This document shows positions 54,211-62,391 of a stretch of DNA of 62,391 nucleotides, piece by piece. The stretch's first letter is position 1, and every line of letters starts with the position of its first letter. Position numbers and translations under genes: made by a program. The notes under the pieces are model-generated. The model was not told the DNA's origin, made no database searches, and saw only the letters and a program-made list of their open reading frames with translations. The stretch comes from Winogradskyella sp. (GTDB taxonomy: Bacteria; Bacteroidota; Bacteroidia; Flavobacteriales; Flavobacteriaceae): positions 1 through 62,391 of the forward strand of contig NZ_JANQIM010000047.1 of assembly GCF_028282165.1 (NCBI RefSeq), given 5' to 3'.

Positions 54211-55173
54211 CTATAATTTTATAAAATCAATACGCTTTTGTTTAATATTTACACGCTTAATAAAGTTAGGGCTTTTTGTGATTTTTGGTATAAAATACGT
54301 CTGTTCTTTATCAACTCCATTAAAACTGCATTCAACTTTAAAATCATTAGCTGAAATTGAACTATAACTGTCCAAATCCACATAATACATAACAGTAACA
54401 GTTTTTGGAAAGTAATTTATTGTAATACCTTCTGGTTTATTCGTTATTGTAACTGGTATTTCTATCGTTCCTTCCGTAAAACGTTTAACATCTGCTTTTA
54501 CGTTGATAATTTTAGGAAATACCTCGATATCTTTAATTTTATCTATTTCAATATCTTTATCAATGGCCCCACTAACTTTAGCCAATTTTAGTTCCTTTGT
54601 CGCGATAGAATTTACATTTTCGATTTTGTCTTCTGGCCCAACTATTTTAACGCTATCGACATTTAACCTAAATTCGCCCTTAATATCAAAACCTGTTTTA
54701 TACTCAATATCTGTATTTAAAACGATAGGGATATGCTTTGAAGCCCTTTTAGAATATGGTAATATTAGAGTATCCGGGCTAATTGACAGAAGTGTGTAAG
54801 ATGAGCCTAACTGTCCTTGAATAAGATATTTGTGTTTCTGTACATCGAATACATAGTGAGCGGGCTTCGTTGTCATGTTTGTTTTTGAATCTATAACAAT
54901 CGTCTTATAATTATTAAAAATATACGGTAGCAAGACAAAACCCTTAGCCTCCACAAGGACATCAATAACATTTGAAGAATCTTGCTGAAGAATTATTTCT
55001 TCTTCAATATTATCCAAACTGACCTTAAGCTTTAAAGGCTGCTTATAATCACTTGAAAGCTTCGAAAAAATTAAAAATATAAATGCTATAGCTATAAAAA
55101 TACTAAAGCGCTTAACGTTTTGCTTCTTTAGAGTACCAAATATGTTTGATTTATTCTTAGAATTCATACGCAT
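54211..55173 (-). CDS. YbbR-like domain protein
   Basis: A 320-residue protein with an N-terminal helix (RFSIFIAIAFIFLIFSKLSS) facing the periplasm, and three or more YbbR-like beta domains (SYTLLSISPDTLILPYSKRA, VDSVKIVGPEDKIENVNSIA, FPKIINVKADVKRFTE). In Firmicutes such proteins (CdaR) regulate diadenylate cyclase, but no such partner is near. It starts directly at the GT2 stop (TAGATG) and is followed by coaE. Confidence 0.88.
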   Translation of the reverse strand: MRMNSKNKSNIFGTLKKQNVKRFSIFIAIAFIFLIFSKLSSDYKQPLKLKVSLDNIEEEIILQQDSSNVIDVLVEAKGFVLLPYIFNNYKTIVIDSKTNMTTKPAHYVFDVQKHKYLIQGQLGSSYTLLSISPDTLILPYSKRASKHIPIVLNTDIEYKTGFDIKGEFRLNVDSVKIVGPEDKIENVNSIATKELKLAKVSGAIDKDIEIDKIKDIEVFPKIINVKADVKRFTEGTIEIPVTITNKPEGITINYFPKTVTVMYYVDLDSYSSISANDFKVECSFNGVDKEQTYFIPKITKSPNFIKRVNIKQKRIDFIKL

Positions 55174-56175
55174 CTAAAAAAACAAATGTGGAAAAGCTTC
55201 TTTTGGCTCTTTTCTCAAAACCAGTAGCCTAAACGTAGATTTAACAAAACCATATCCATAACCAAAAAATTGGATGACAACTGCCAAAATCGACTGAAAT
55301 GCGACAACTATATTCCTAGTTGTAATTAATGCCAAAATAAATGCTACTACAAAATAAAAAAGATATAAATAGATAAGCAGTTTAATGTTAAAGATAAAAA
55401 GTAAAATTGAAACTAATAAGCCCAATACAAATAATGCTGGAAACCAATACACAAGACTTTTTGAATTAGGATGCCATTGATTAAGAATTGGTCTTACCAA
55501 ACCAAATTTATGCACCTGATTATAAAACTTAGACCAAGATATTCGACGCTTATGATATACATACGCATCGTTGATTAAAGTTGTTTTATAACCCAATTGA
55601 TTTAAACGCAAAGACAAATCTGGGTCTTCGCCTGGATGTATCTTTCCAAATCCACCCGAGTCTATAAAGGCTCTTTTAGATAAACCCATATTAAAACTTC
55701 TTGGCTGAAAGTCTTCTAACTGTTGTTTTCCTCCCCTTATACCTCCAGTTGTTATAAAAGAAGTCATTGCAAAATTTATGGCCTTTTGTAGATTAGAAAA
55801 TGACTCATGTGCAGCATCAGGTCCTCCAAAACAATCGTAATATGTGGTAGTTAAAAAAGTATTTACTTCCATTAAATAGTTTGAAGGTAGAATGACGTCG
55901 GAATCTAATATGATAAAATAATTTCCTTTTGCTTTTCTCATTCCGAAGTTTCTGGAATCACCTGGCCCTGAGTTTTCCTTAAAAAAATAAGATATGTTTA
56001 ATTGTTGCTTAAAACGGTTTACGATTGCCTCAGAGGTGTCTTTAGACCCATCCTCTACAATAACAATTTCATATTGAAAATCTCCTTTAAGCTTTGTAAA
56101 GCTATCTAAAAGCTCCCTGATTTCTTCAGGTCTATTGTATACAGGAATAATAAACGAAAAAGCTAGTAGTTTCAT
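55174..56175 (-). CDS. Glycosyltransferase family 2
   Basis: A 333-residue GT-A glycosyltransferase (ATG 56175). N-terminal catalytic domain: FIIPVYNRPEEIRELLDS, VIVEDGSKDTSEAI, FKENSGPGDSRNFGM, ILDSDVILP (DxD-type metal site) and GGFGKIHPGEDPDLSLRL. Two or three C-terminal helices (about 250-315) anchor it in the inner membrane. The acceptor is unknown, probably a lipid-linked glycan. The first gene of the GT2-YbbR-coaE operon. Confidence 0.9.
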   Translation of the reverse strand: MKLLAFSFIIPVYNRPEEIRELLDSFTKLKGDFQYEIVIVEDGSKDTSEAIVNRFKQQLNISYFFKENSGPGDSRNFGMRKAKGNYFIILDSDVILPSNYLMEVNTFLTTTYYDCFGGPDAAHESFSNLQKAINFAMTSFITTGGIRGGKQQLEDFQPRSFNMGLSKRAFIDSGGFGKIHPGEDPDLSLRLNQLGYKTTLINDAYVYHKRRISWSKFYNQVHKFGLVRPILNQWHPNSKSLVYWFPALFVLGLLVSILLFIFNIKLLIYLYLFYFVVAFILALITTRNIVVAFQSILAVVIQFFGYGYGFVKSTFRLLVLRKEPKEAFPHLFF

Positions 56176-56235
56176 AAGTTGCAAAGTTAAAACAAAAGCA
56201 CTTACAGATAGCTCACCAACACTTGCCTTTTTAAA

Positions 56236-57948
56236 CTATTGTTTTATAAATTTTGAAGTGATACTAGAATCGAACGAAAAGATTTTAATAATATACAATC
56301 CAGAGTTTAACGAGGATAAATCTAGTGGTTTTATTCCGTTATTACCTTTAATTGATAACACTCTATTGCCTAATGCATTATAGATTTCAATTTTAGAAAT
56401 ATCTGTTTCACCATATATATTTAAGACATTGGTTACAGGATTGGGAAAGATTACAATAGTATCCAGATCACTTTCTGCCAATGATAATGTAGAGCCTTCA
56501 ACTATATGAAGCACTCTATTAATATCTGCGCCATAAACTATATCTTCAATTCCACTTAACCATTTTACCTTAACATAGTCGATGGTGGTATTACTTCCCA
56601 AACCAAAAATTTCCGTAGCAGAATTTTGAGAAAGGTAACCTTCACCGCATAGGGTATAACGGTATTGCTTTTGTCCACTTATTGAGATCTCGATAAGTGA
56701 ACCTATTCCATTTTTGTTACTCTGGGTACCTTCAAGCTTTATTTTCAGCCAATTATTACTTTGGAGTGAATTGTTCTTCCAAAGAAAAATATTATCATGA
56801 TTAATGTTATTTACGACAATCTCAGGATAGCCATCATTATCGGTATCCCCAATTGCGTTCGAATAGCTCACCGCAAAATCGTTGGGAATACTACTATTAT
56901 CAATACTAAATGTCCCATCATTATTATTCTCATAAAATGCAGATGATAAATAACCCAAAACTGAACCATCATGTTCACCACTAACGTACAGGTCTAAGTC
57001 CTTGTCATTGTCAGCATCTAAAAAAACTGCTCCCCAACCTACACTATTAAAAGTTGTTTGGGTTTGCTGTGCCATATTGGTAAAAGTTCCATCCCCATTA
57101 TTCTTTAGGAGCACATTGCCTGGAATATCGTTAGTTATATAAATATCCAACCAACCGTCAGCGTTATAGTCATCAATTGTAACTGACATAGCATCAATAG
57201 TGACATCTGTCCCTGAGATTTCACCTACTTCCGTAAACGTACCGTCTCCGTTATTTTTGTATAATAAATTTGGGTTATACGATCTATCGTTAGATACATA
57301 AATATCTTGAAAACCATCATTATTGTAATCGAAGAAAGCAGAGCAGAACGATAAAAACCCTGTACTTAATAATCCCGCTTCCGAATTTACCAGTGTAAAT
57401 GTATTGTCTCCATTGTTTTTATATAGAATATTGGGCACATCTAAGTCCCAAATACTCAGAAATACATCTAAAAAACCATCATTATTGTAATCGCCCCACG
57501 ATGCACCATAGGTTGGAAATGCATCAGTTAGCATACCTGATGTTGCGGTAATATCTTGCATAATCATATTACCCAAATTCTCATATAGTTTAACACTGCT
57601 ATTATCGCTCGTCACAAACAAATCGTTATCACCATCATTGTCTATATCTACCCAATTGATTTGCTTGTTTTGCCAATTGTTTGTTGAAATATTTAGTGTT
57701 TGCTCTACGAAATTGCCATTGATGTTTTTTAGAAAATGAATTTCATCTCCATCTGCAGATCCGATTGTAATATCGTCCCAACCATCATTATCGTAATCAA
57801 AGAAACTAATACCGTTTCCCAGATAAGTATTACCGCATGTAACATTAATACCTAATTGCGATGCATTGTTTATAAAACTAATCTGTGCCTTAGCCGTAAA
57901 ACCACCTATAAAAGCTATTACTAAAAGATAAATTCTTGAAGACAACAT
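56236..57948 (-). CDS. T9SS cargo with FG-GAP/VCBS repeats and ASPIC/UnbV domain
   Basis: A 570-residue exported protein with a signal peptide. It has seven or so FG-GAP/VCBS blades with calcium loops (FFDYNNDGWDDITIG, WVDIDNDGDNDLFVTS, WGDYNNDGFLDVFLS, FFDYNNDGFQDIYVSN, DDYNADGWLDIYITN, FLDADNDKDLDLYVSG and IGDTDNDGYPEIVVNN), then an ASPIC/UnbV domain (GSLIEISISGQKQYRYTLCG...VKVKWLSGIEDIV), and a T9SS type A sorting domain at the end (IFPNPVTNVLNIYG...LSSLNSGLYIIKIFS). The likely surface role is adhesion or carbohydrate binding. Confidence 0.92.
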   Translation of the reverse strand: MLSSRIYLLVIAFIGGFTAKAQISFINNASQLGINVTCGNTYLGNGISFFDYDNDGWDDITIGSADGDEIHFLKNINGNFVEQTLNISTNNWQNKQINWVDIDNDGDNDLFVTSDNSSVKLYENLGNMIMQDITATSGMLTDAFPTYGASWGDYNNDGFLDVFLSIWDLDVPNILYKNNGDNTFTLVNSEAGLLSTGFLSFCSAFFDYNNDGFQDIYVSNDRSYNPNLLYKNNGDGTFTEVGEISGTDVTIDAMSVTIDDYNADGWLDIYITNDIPGNVLLKNNGDGTFTNMAQQTQTTFNSVGWGAVFLDADNDKDLDLYVSGEHDGSVLGYLSSAFYENNNDGTFSIDNSSIPNDFAVSYSNAIGDTDNDGYPEIVVNNINHDNIFLWKNNSLQSNNWLKIKLEGTQSNKNGIGSLIEISISGQKQYRYTLCGEGYLSQNSATEIFGLGSNTTIDYVKVKWLSGIEDIVYGADINRVLHIVEGSTLSLAESDLDTIVIFPNPVTNVLNIYGETDISKIEIYNALGNRVLSIKGNNGIKPLDLSSLNSGLYIIKIFSFDSSITSKFIKQ

Positions 57949-57994
57949 AATTAACAGAACTTAATTCTTTTTGTTATTTAATTTATAATATACA

Positions 57995-58022
57995 AAAAAG
58001 CCGCTAAAAAAGCGGCTTTTAA
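57995..58022 (-). terminator. Strong terminator of the 1329-residue T9SS gene
   Basis: AAAAGCCGC and GCGGCTTTT form a perfect stem around TAAAAAA; the A/T ends make it bidirectional. On the minus strand it lies 20 bases behind the stop at 58042. Confidence 0.9.
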
Positions 58023-58041
58023 TTATTTATTTAAAATTACA

Positions 58042-61000
58042 TTATTCCTTTACTACTCGTATCGTTTGAGTTATACTTGCAATAGTTACTTTAACAAAGT
58101 AAGTCCCACCTTGTAATCCAGACATATCTAACTCGCTGTCTACGTTATTAGGTGTAGCTCTTAATACTTCTTGACCTAGCATATTGTACATAATAACATT
58201 TTCAATATTATTTTGAGCATTTAATGTCAATGTATTTTTTACTGGGTTTGGATAGTATGTAAACGCAGATTCTCTATCTATACTTGGATTAGATAATGTA
58301 GCATCAACAGTAACTTTGTAGTCTTCTACTTCTCCTCTACCTGCCCCAAAGCTACATGGTGCATCATCGCCTGGGTTGTTATCATTCCAATCAATCATTA
58401 CTCTCATTCTGTAATCCCCGTTTGGAGTTCCGTTTGGTATAGTTATAGTATCAGTAAATGGTCCATCACCATAGCCTGTTGTACTAAAAACTACCTCGGA
58501 TACATCAAAAACAAAATCATTGTTCCAATCAATCCATATTGCACAACCAACGGTACCAGAAACAATTTCTACAGTAAAATCAAAAGTACTATCTGGGGAG
58601 CTACTAACAGCCATTGTGTCAAAATTACTCACATAGTTATCAGTCGATAAACCTGAGCCCAAGTTAGAAATATTCATCCCTAGAGCGTTTGAAGTACTGA
58701 AGTTATCAATAAAAGTCGAAGTACTTGTACCCACAGGAATACAATATCCTGTATTGAACGTGAAAGGCCCAGTCCAACCACTTACATCGCCACCACCACA
58801 GTCTGATTGCACATATAAATCATACAATGTATCTGCTGTTAAGCCAGTTGCTGTATCTGTTAAGTTAGCGGTACTACCACTAGAAATCACTCCCATTCCT
58901 TGTCCATTTCCAGCAGGAACAACTTCCCAATTATAACCTGAAGGAGCTGTACCATCAGTTGGTGCTATCCAAGAAATATTCGCAGAAGTTGGTGGTGAAA
59001 AAGAAGCACCTAGATCTGTTGGCTCAAAACAAGTTGGTGGTGTTCCCAAACAAAATGTAACATCACCAAAATCATCATTACCCCAGTCATATAATCTCAT
59101 ATAATAAGTGGTTCCACCTGTTAAACCTGTAAAAGATTCACTAGAAGATGTTGTACAATCAACTTCAACTAGAGCACCACAAGTACCAGAATACAGCTCT
59201 ACAACCGTAGTTGAGAATGCAGAAGCACTTCTAGTGTAATCAACTTGAGTATCTGTTGCTCCAAGTGTAAAGGTATACCATATATCCCCACCTGCGTAAG
59301 TGGACGTGGTACAACTCGCTTGGGCTACGCCAGAATCGGTTGCTGTAGAATTATTACCAGTAACATCAGGACCACAAGTACCAACACCAAGCGTAACATT
59401 AATTGCTCCTGCACAATCATCATTAGGAATTGGATTTACAGTTAGAACTCCACTAACATCTTGCACTCCATCCCATGCACCGTCTCCACCACCAGTATCA
59501 AAACCACCGTATGTAAACGTTGCATTATTTAATCTAAATCTAGAAGCATAATAATAGGTTCCAGTTGCTGTAATTTCTGCACCTAGGTCTACTTGAAATT
59601 CGTCATTATTATTATTCTCAAAATCATAACCAGGATTTGGTACTGCAGCAATCCATGTCCAACCAGCTCCAGAAGGGTCTGTATCCATATCACTGTAACC
59701 GATCCAAGCTTCAATACCAGGCGAAGCAGTTGCATTGCCCTGATCTGTTAAACCTGCTTCATAAGCTTGAGCATATATAATTTGAGACTCACCTATTGTA
59801 ATAACTGCTGATCCTGGGAACTGCAGATTGAAGAAATCCAATGCATCTGTTGGAGCATCAGCCACAGTTAGTGTGTAATCTTCAGTTTCACCTCTTCCGT
59901 CACTGGCATAAGCACAGGCATCATCATCTGGGTTAGGATCATTCCAATCTATCATTATACGCATTCTGTAATCACCATTAGCAGTACCATTTGGAACAGC
60001 AATGGTTCCTGTGAAAGGTCCACTTCCATAAGCTGTTGTATTAAATACAACTTCTGTAGAAGAATCAAATGTAGAATCATTATTCCAATCTACCCAAATA
60101 GCACAACCCACTGTACCTCCTTCAATAGTAACAGAAAAATCAAATGCACCGTCAGCGAAGCTTGTTACAGCATTAGTTGCAGTAAAATCACCATATCGGT
60201 CCATCGACAAACCAGTACCTGTATTAGATATATCAGATACAGCGCCTGTAGTAGTAACATCACTAATCAAAGTAGTTGTATTAGTACTTGTGGTTGATGG
60301 CACACAATAACAACTATCCATGGCTGTCATAAAATTACCTTCAGTACAACCTGTAGAGCTACCGAAGCCATTATAAGCAGTTACCGTATAGTAATATGTT
60401 GTATTTGCTGTACCTTCAAATGAATAGCTTGTAACATTTCCTAAGTCTGTGTTATCTTCTATATCATTTCCCCCTGGTGTTGTACCAAGAGTGATGTTAT
60501 AACCATCTGCACCTCCACTAGCCGTCCAAGATAAATCATTTGTAAAATTACCACAACTAGGATCAGGAGTTGCAGTAACTACTGGGCAATCTGGAGCACC
60601 GGCTGGTGTTTCTCTTACAGTAAATTCACTTACATGAAAATAAACATCTTCGGGATCATCTACACTACCCTCATCAGCTAAAAAGGCAAATTGTACATTA
60701 CCAGTAACTGCAGATAAATCATAGGTTATTTGTTCCCCTATATCTGTAGGCACATCTCCTTGTACCCAGGACTGCATAGTGGTCCAATTTGCACCACCAT
60801 CTGTAGTCATTAATAAGGATACTGCATCATCAGACCCTAAATCTGCTCCATCCCCACTAGAGGGACCTTCCGTGAGGGCAACATATACAATAAGTTCGCT
60901 TGGTGCTGCAGCAGACAAATCAAATGTTGGAGAAATAATCCAATCACTTTTACCTGCCAACCACATATTGACCGAATTACTCGGTGTACCATTATGATTA

Positions 61001-62031
61001 CTACCAAACCAAAGACTAGAACCTAAATCTGCTGGGCCTGTAGCTATTGTTCCACTGTCTGCCTCTGCCCAACAGTCAGGAACATTTACACTCATATCCG
61101 CACTATAATCAGGCGTAAAATCTAAACAAGCTGTTTCAAAAGCAAAGGGTCCAACCCAATCACTAGTATCACCACCACAAATAGACTGTACATAATACTC
61201 ATAATTAGTATTTGGTGTTAACCCCATTTTAGTATAAGGATTAGTCACACCAGCATCCGTTGGTGTACCAGTAGAACTCCCTGGAGGATTGGCATCTACA
61301 TCTACAACCTCTATATTCCAAGATGTTGCTGCACCAGTTTCTGTCCACCCTAATTCAGCACTATCAGTCATAATGTTGGTAGCTGTTAATGCTGAAGGAA
61401 AAGGACAAGCTGGAACAGTCCAGTTGATACAAGTTACACCACCTAAAGCTGTATCTACAGAGTACGTGTAAGTTCCATTAGCTCCAATGACATGTATACC
61501 AGCTGAAACACCATCATCGTAAGCTGGATCTTCAAAATCCGTATCTAAATAAATGAAAGATATAGCATTAGTTGTTTCAGTTAAAACCACCTGAAAGGTT
61601 GCTCCTGAAGCAGTATCCGTAGAAAAATCAACATAATGCGGTCTATCATTCCATTGGATAATAACCATACGATCAGGTGCCGTACCTACTTCCTCCCAAT
61701 ATACTTCTCCAAAAGATGCGCCAATGTCATCCGAAAACGGATAAAACCCTTGGTCCGTAGGAATCGATCCTACACCGACGTCACCAGTAGTAGCATTAAA
61801 TAATATACCACCATTATTCCCAACACGTAGGTCTGATGATGATACACCGTCTAATTCAAAAGCAAAAGATAAAGTAATATTGGCCTCACCATCGTCACCT
61901 AAAGCTAAATCTGTACCTGTACCGCTTATGTCTGTAAAACTTGTGCTACAAGTATCATCAGGAATAAGTTGCGCATGGCCTTGCCAACATAAGGCAAATA
62001 AAGCAAAACAAAAAATTGTAATTCTTTTCAT
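58042..62031 (-). CDS. Large T9SS cargo with fibronectin III and GEVED domains
   Basis: A 1329-residue exported surface protein (signal peptide 1-20). In order: an N-terminal beta domain; fibronectin III (ATSWNIEVVDVD); a MAM/choice-of-anchor-like domain (SSLWFGSNHNG...ISPTFDLSAAAP); fibronectin III (GADGYNITLGTTPGG); a first GEVED domain with a calcium loop DWNNDSTFDSSTE; a further beta domain (ALDFFNLQF); a PPC-like domain (GGDIWYTFTLG); fibronectin III; a second GEVED domain (DWNNDFVFDVSE); and a T9SS type A sorting domain (FTYYPNPVKNTLTLN). The two GEVED copies are very similar, a recent internal duplication. No enzyme domain is recognised, so binding or adhesion is likely. Confidence 0.93.
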   Translation of the reverse strand: MKRITIFCFALFALCWQGHAQLIPDDTCSTSFTDISGTGTDLALGDDGEANITLSFAFELDGVSSSDLRVGNNGGILFNATTGDVGVGSIPTDQGFYPFSDDIGASFGEVYWEEVGTAPDRMVIIQWNDRPHYVDFSTDTASGATFQVVLTETTNAISFIYLDTDFEDPAYDDGVSAGIHVIGANGTYTYSVDTALGGVTCINWTVPACPFPSALTATNIMTDSAELGWTETGAATSWNIEVVDVDANPPGSSTGTPTDAGVTNPYTKMGLTPNTNYEYYVQSICGGDTSDWVGPFAFETACLDFTPDYSADMSVNVPDCWAEADSGTIATGPADLGSSLWFGSNHNGTPSNSVNMWLAGKSDWIISPTFDLSAAAPSELIVYVALTEGPSSGDGADLGSDDAVSLLMTTDGGANWTTMQSWVQGDVPTDIGEQITYDLSAVTGNVQFAFLADEGSVDDPEDVYFHVSEFTVRETPAGAPDCPVVTATPDPSCGNFTNDLSWTASGGADGYNITLGTTPGGNDIEDNTDLGNVTSYSFEGTANTTYYYTVTAYNGFGSSTGCTEGNFMTAMDSCYCVPSTTSTNTTTLISDVTTTGAVSDISNTGTGLSMDRYGDFTATNAVTSFADGAFDFSVTIEGGTVGCAIWVDWNNDSTFDSSTEVVFNTTAYGSGPFTGTIAVPNGTANGDYRMRIMIDWNDPNPDDDACAYASDGRGETEDYTLTVADAPTDALDFFNLQFPGSAVITIGESQIIYAQAYEAGLTDQGNATASPGIEAWIGYSDMDTDPSGAGWTWIAAVPNPGYDFENNNNDEFQVDLGAEITATGTYYYASRFRLNNATFTYGGFDTGGGDGAWDGVQDVSGVLTVNPIPNDDCAGAINVTLGVGTCGPDVTGNNSTATDSGVAQASCTTSTYAGGDIWYTFTLGATDTQVDYTRSASAFSTTVVELYSGTCGALVEVDCTTSSSESFTGLTGGTTYYMRLYDWGNDDFGDVTFCLGTPPTCFEPTDLGASFSPPTSANISWIAPTDGTAPSGYNWEVVPAGNGQGMGVISSGSTANLTDTATGLTADTLYDLYVQSDCGGGDVSGWTGPFTFNTGYCIPVGTSTSTFIDNFSTSNALGMNISNLGSGLSTDNYVSNFDTMAVSSSPDSTFDFTVEIVSGTVGCAIWIDWNNDFVFDVSEVVFSTTGYGDGPFTDTITIPNGTPNGDYRMRVMIDWNDNNPGDDAPCSFGAGRGEVEDYKVTVDATLSNPSIDRESAFTYYPNPVKNTLTLNAQNNIENVIMYNMLGQEVLRATPNNVDSELDMSGLQGGTYFVKVTIASITQTIRVVKE

Positions 62032-62277
62032 GAAAAATATATTTAAAGTTAGTAATCTTCTAAAATTATGTTAATTTCTGATAGGAATAATAAGACTAAA
62101 CCATAAATCGATGAAATGTATTTATTAACGTCAAAATGCTGTCGTAACCTATTTAAGAAAACCAAAAAAGCTTTCAAAAAAATGGTTAAACTTCATATAA
62201 TTCAGTTAATGAATAAAAACCAATATTATTTCAAACCATAATTGATAATAGACCAAAACAGTTTAAAATAAGATAGT
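62032..62277. other. AT-rich gap between two T9SS cargo genes
   Basis: It holds the upstream region of the 1329-residue gene (minus strand) and the 3' side of the next gene. No perfect -7 box, hairpin with T-run or RNA could be identified. Confidence 0.4.
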
Positions 62278-62391
62278 TTATTTATGTATTATAATCATTT
62301 TAGAAATATCATTAATTTTCAACAGGTAAAGTCCCGAGGCGGTATCGCCGAATTCCAACCTCGTAGTATTGCTCTGGGCATCGTAGGTCCT
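62278..62391 (-). CDS. T9SS sorting domain of a further cargo gene (partial)
   Basis: The last 37 codons and TAA of a gene that continues past the window on the right. The product ends with ASGLYLLKINDISKMIII then HK, the final strand pair of a T9SS type A sorting domain (family pattern G-x-Y-x-x-K-I). It shows that at least three T9SS cargo genes stand in a row on the minus strand. Confidence 0.8.
   Translation of the reverse strand, partial: RTYDAQSNTTRLEFGDTASGLYLLKINDISKMIIIHK

Noticed and set aside
59245..59551. Plus-strand frames inside the 1329-residue T9SS gene
   Set aside because: Antisense shadows of threonine/glycine-rich repeats; no start context or homology.

Overview
The window comes from a low-GC marine member of the Bacteroidota, most likely family Flavobacteriaceae. 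Support for this: near-perfect Bacteroidetes -7 boxes (TAnnTTTG) stand in front of many genes, Shine-Dalgarno sequences are largely absent, secreted proteins end in type IX secretion (T9SS) sorting domains, and there are many short lipoproteins plus flavobacterial families (DUF5686, DUF6503, DUF2007, YtxJ of the bacillithiol system, GEVED and ASPIC/UnbV domains). It reads as chromosomal. I see no phage, plasmid, insertion sequence, CRISPR array, tRNA or rRNA. The species cannot be named from the sequence alone.

Layout. Bases 1-9000: the start of katG (cut by the window edge), an SPFH lipoprotein, small DUF2007 genes, an ABC-F ATPase with one degenerate ATP site, a redox-inactive thioredoxin-like lipoprotein, a small transaldolase, an SDR enzyme and the SRP RNA gene with a textbook promoter. 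9000-21300: glutamine cyclotransferase, thioesterase, several envelope lipoproteins, divergent glyA/fahA, a DUF1566 lipoprotein and a large MORN-like secreted protein. 21300-25700: a minus-strand run with a VOC protein, a DUF2147-like lipoprotein, an orphan ABC exporter membrane domain, a Crp/Fnr regulator, YtxJ and a methyltransferase. 25900-36100: clpB, an OmpW-like porin, deoC-deoD, an NTF2/histidine-phosphatase fusion, smpB and a DUF5686 outer-membrane protein.

36100-40700 is the most unusual stretch. It holds an NTF2-like secreted protein, a Crp/Fnr regulator, a close relative of the dehalogenase DhlA that lacks the cap insertion of the Xanthobacter enzyme, an apparent 22-codon stub of a flavodoxin-fold quinone/azo reductase, and a cysteine-poor HxlR regulator behind a perfect 18-bp palindrome. 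A second copy of that palindrome's half-site pattern lies 2.2 kb away, upstream of a lipoprotein gene. Together they suggest a small regulated detoxification locus, which is inference.

40800-51250: X-Pro dipeptidyl peptidase, pcm, a plus-strand run of an oxidoreductase, 3-hydroxyacyl-CoA dehydrogenase, an M23-like pseudoenzyme and DUF1015, then a PLP-binding protein, a DnaQ-GIY-YIG nuclease that must start at a non-ATG codon, a Kv-type channel with a zinc ribbon, and miaA. 51250-56200 (minus): a two-component system and a GT2-YbbR-coaE operon. 56200-62391 (minus): three consecutive T9SS cargo genes, the last cut by the window edge.

The intergenic spaces hold two further kinds of structure: heptanucleotide tandem repeats (15965-16034, 32994-33028, 48025-48045) and several eroded palindromic repeats of a dispersed kind.
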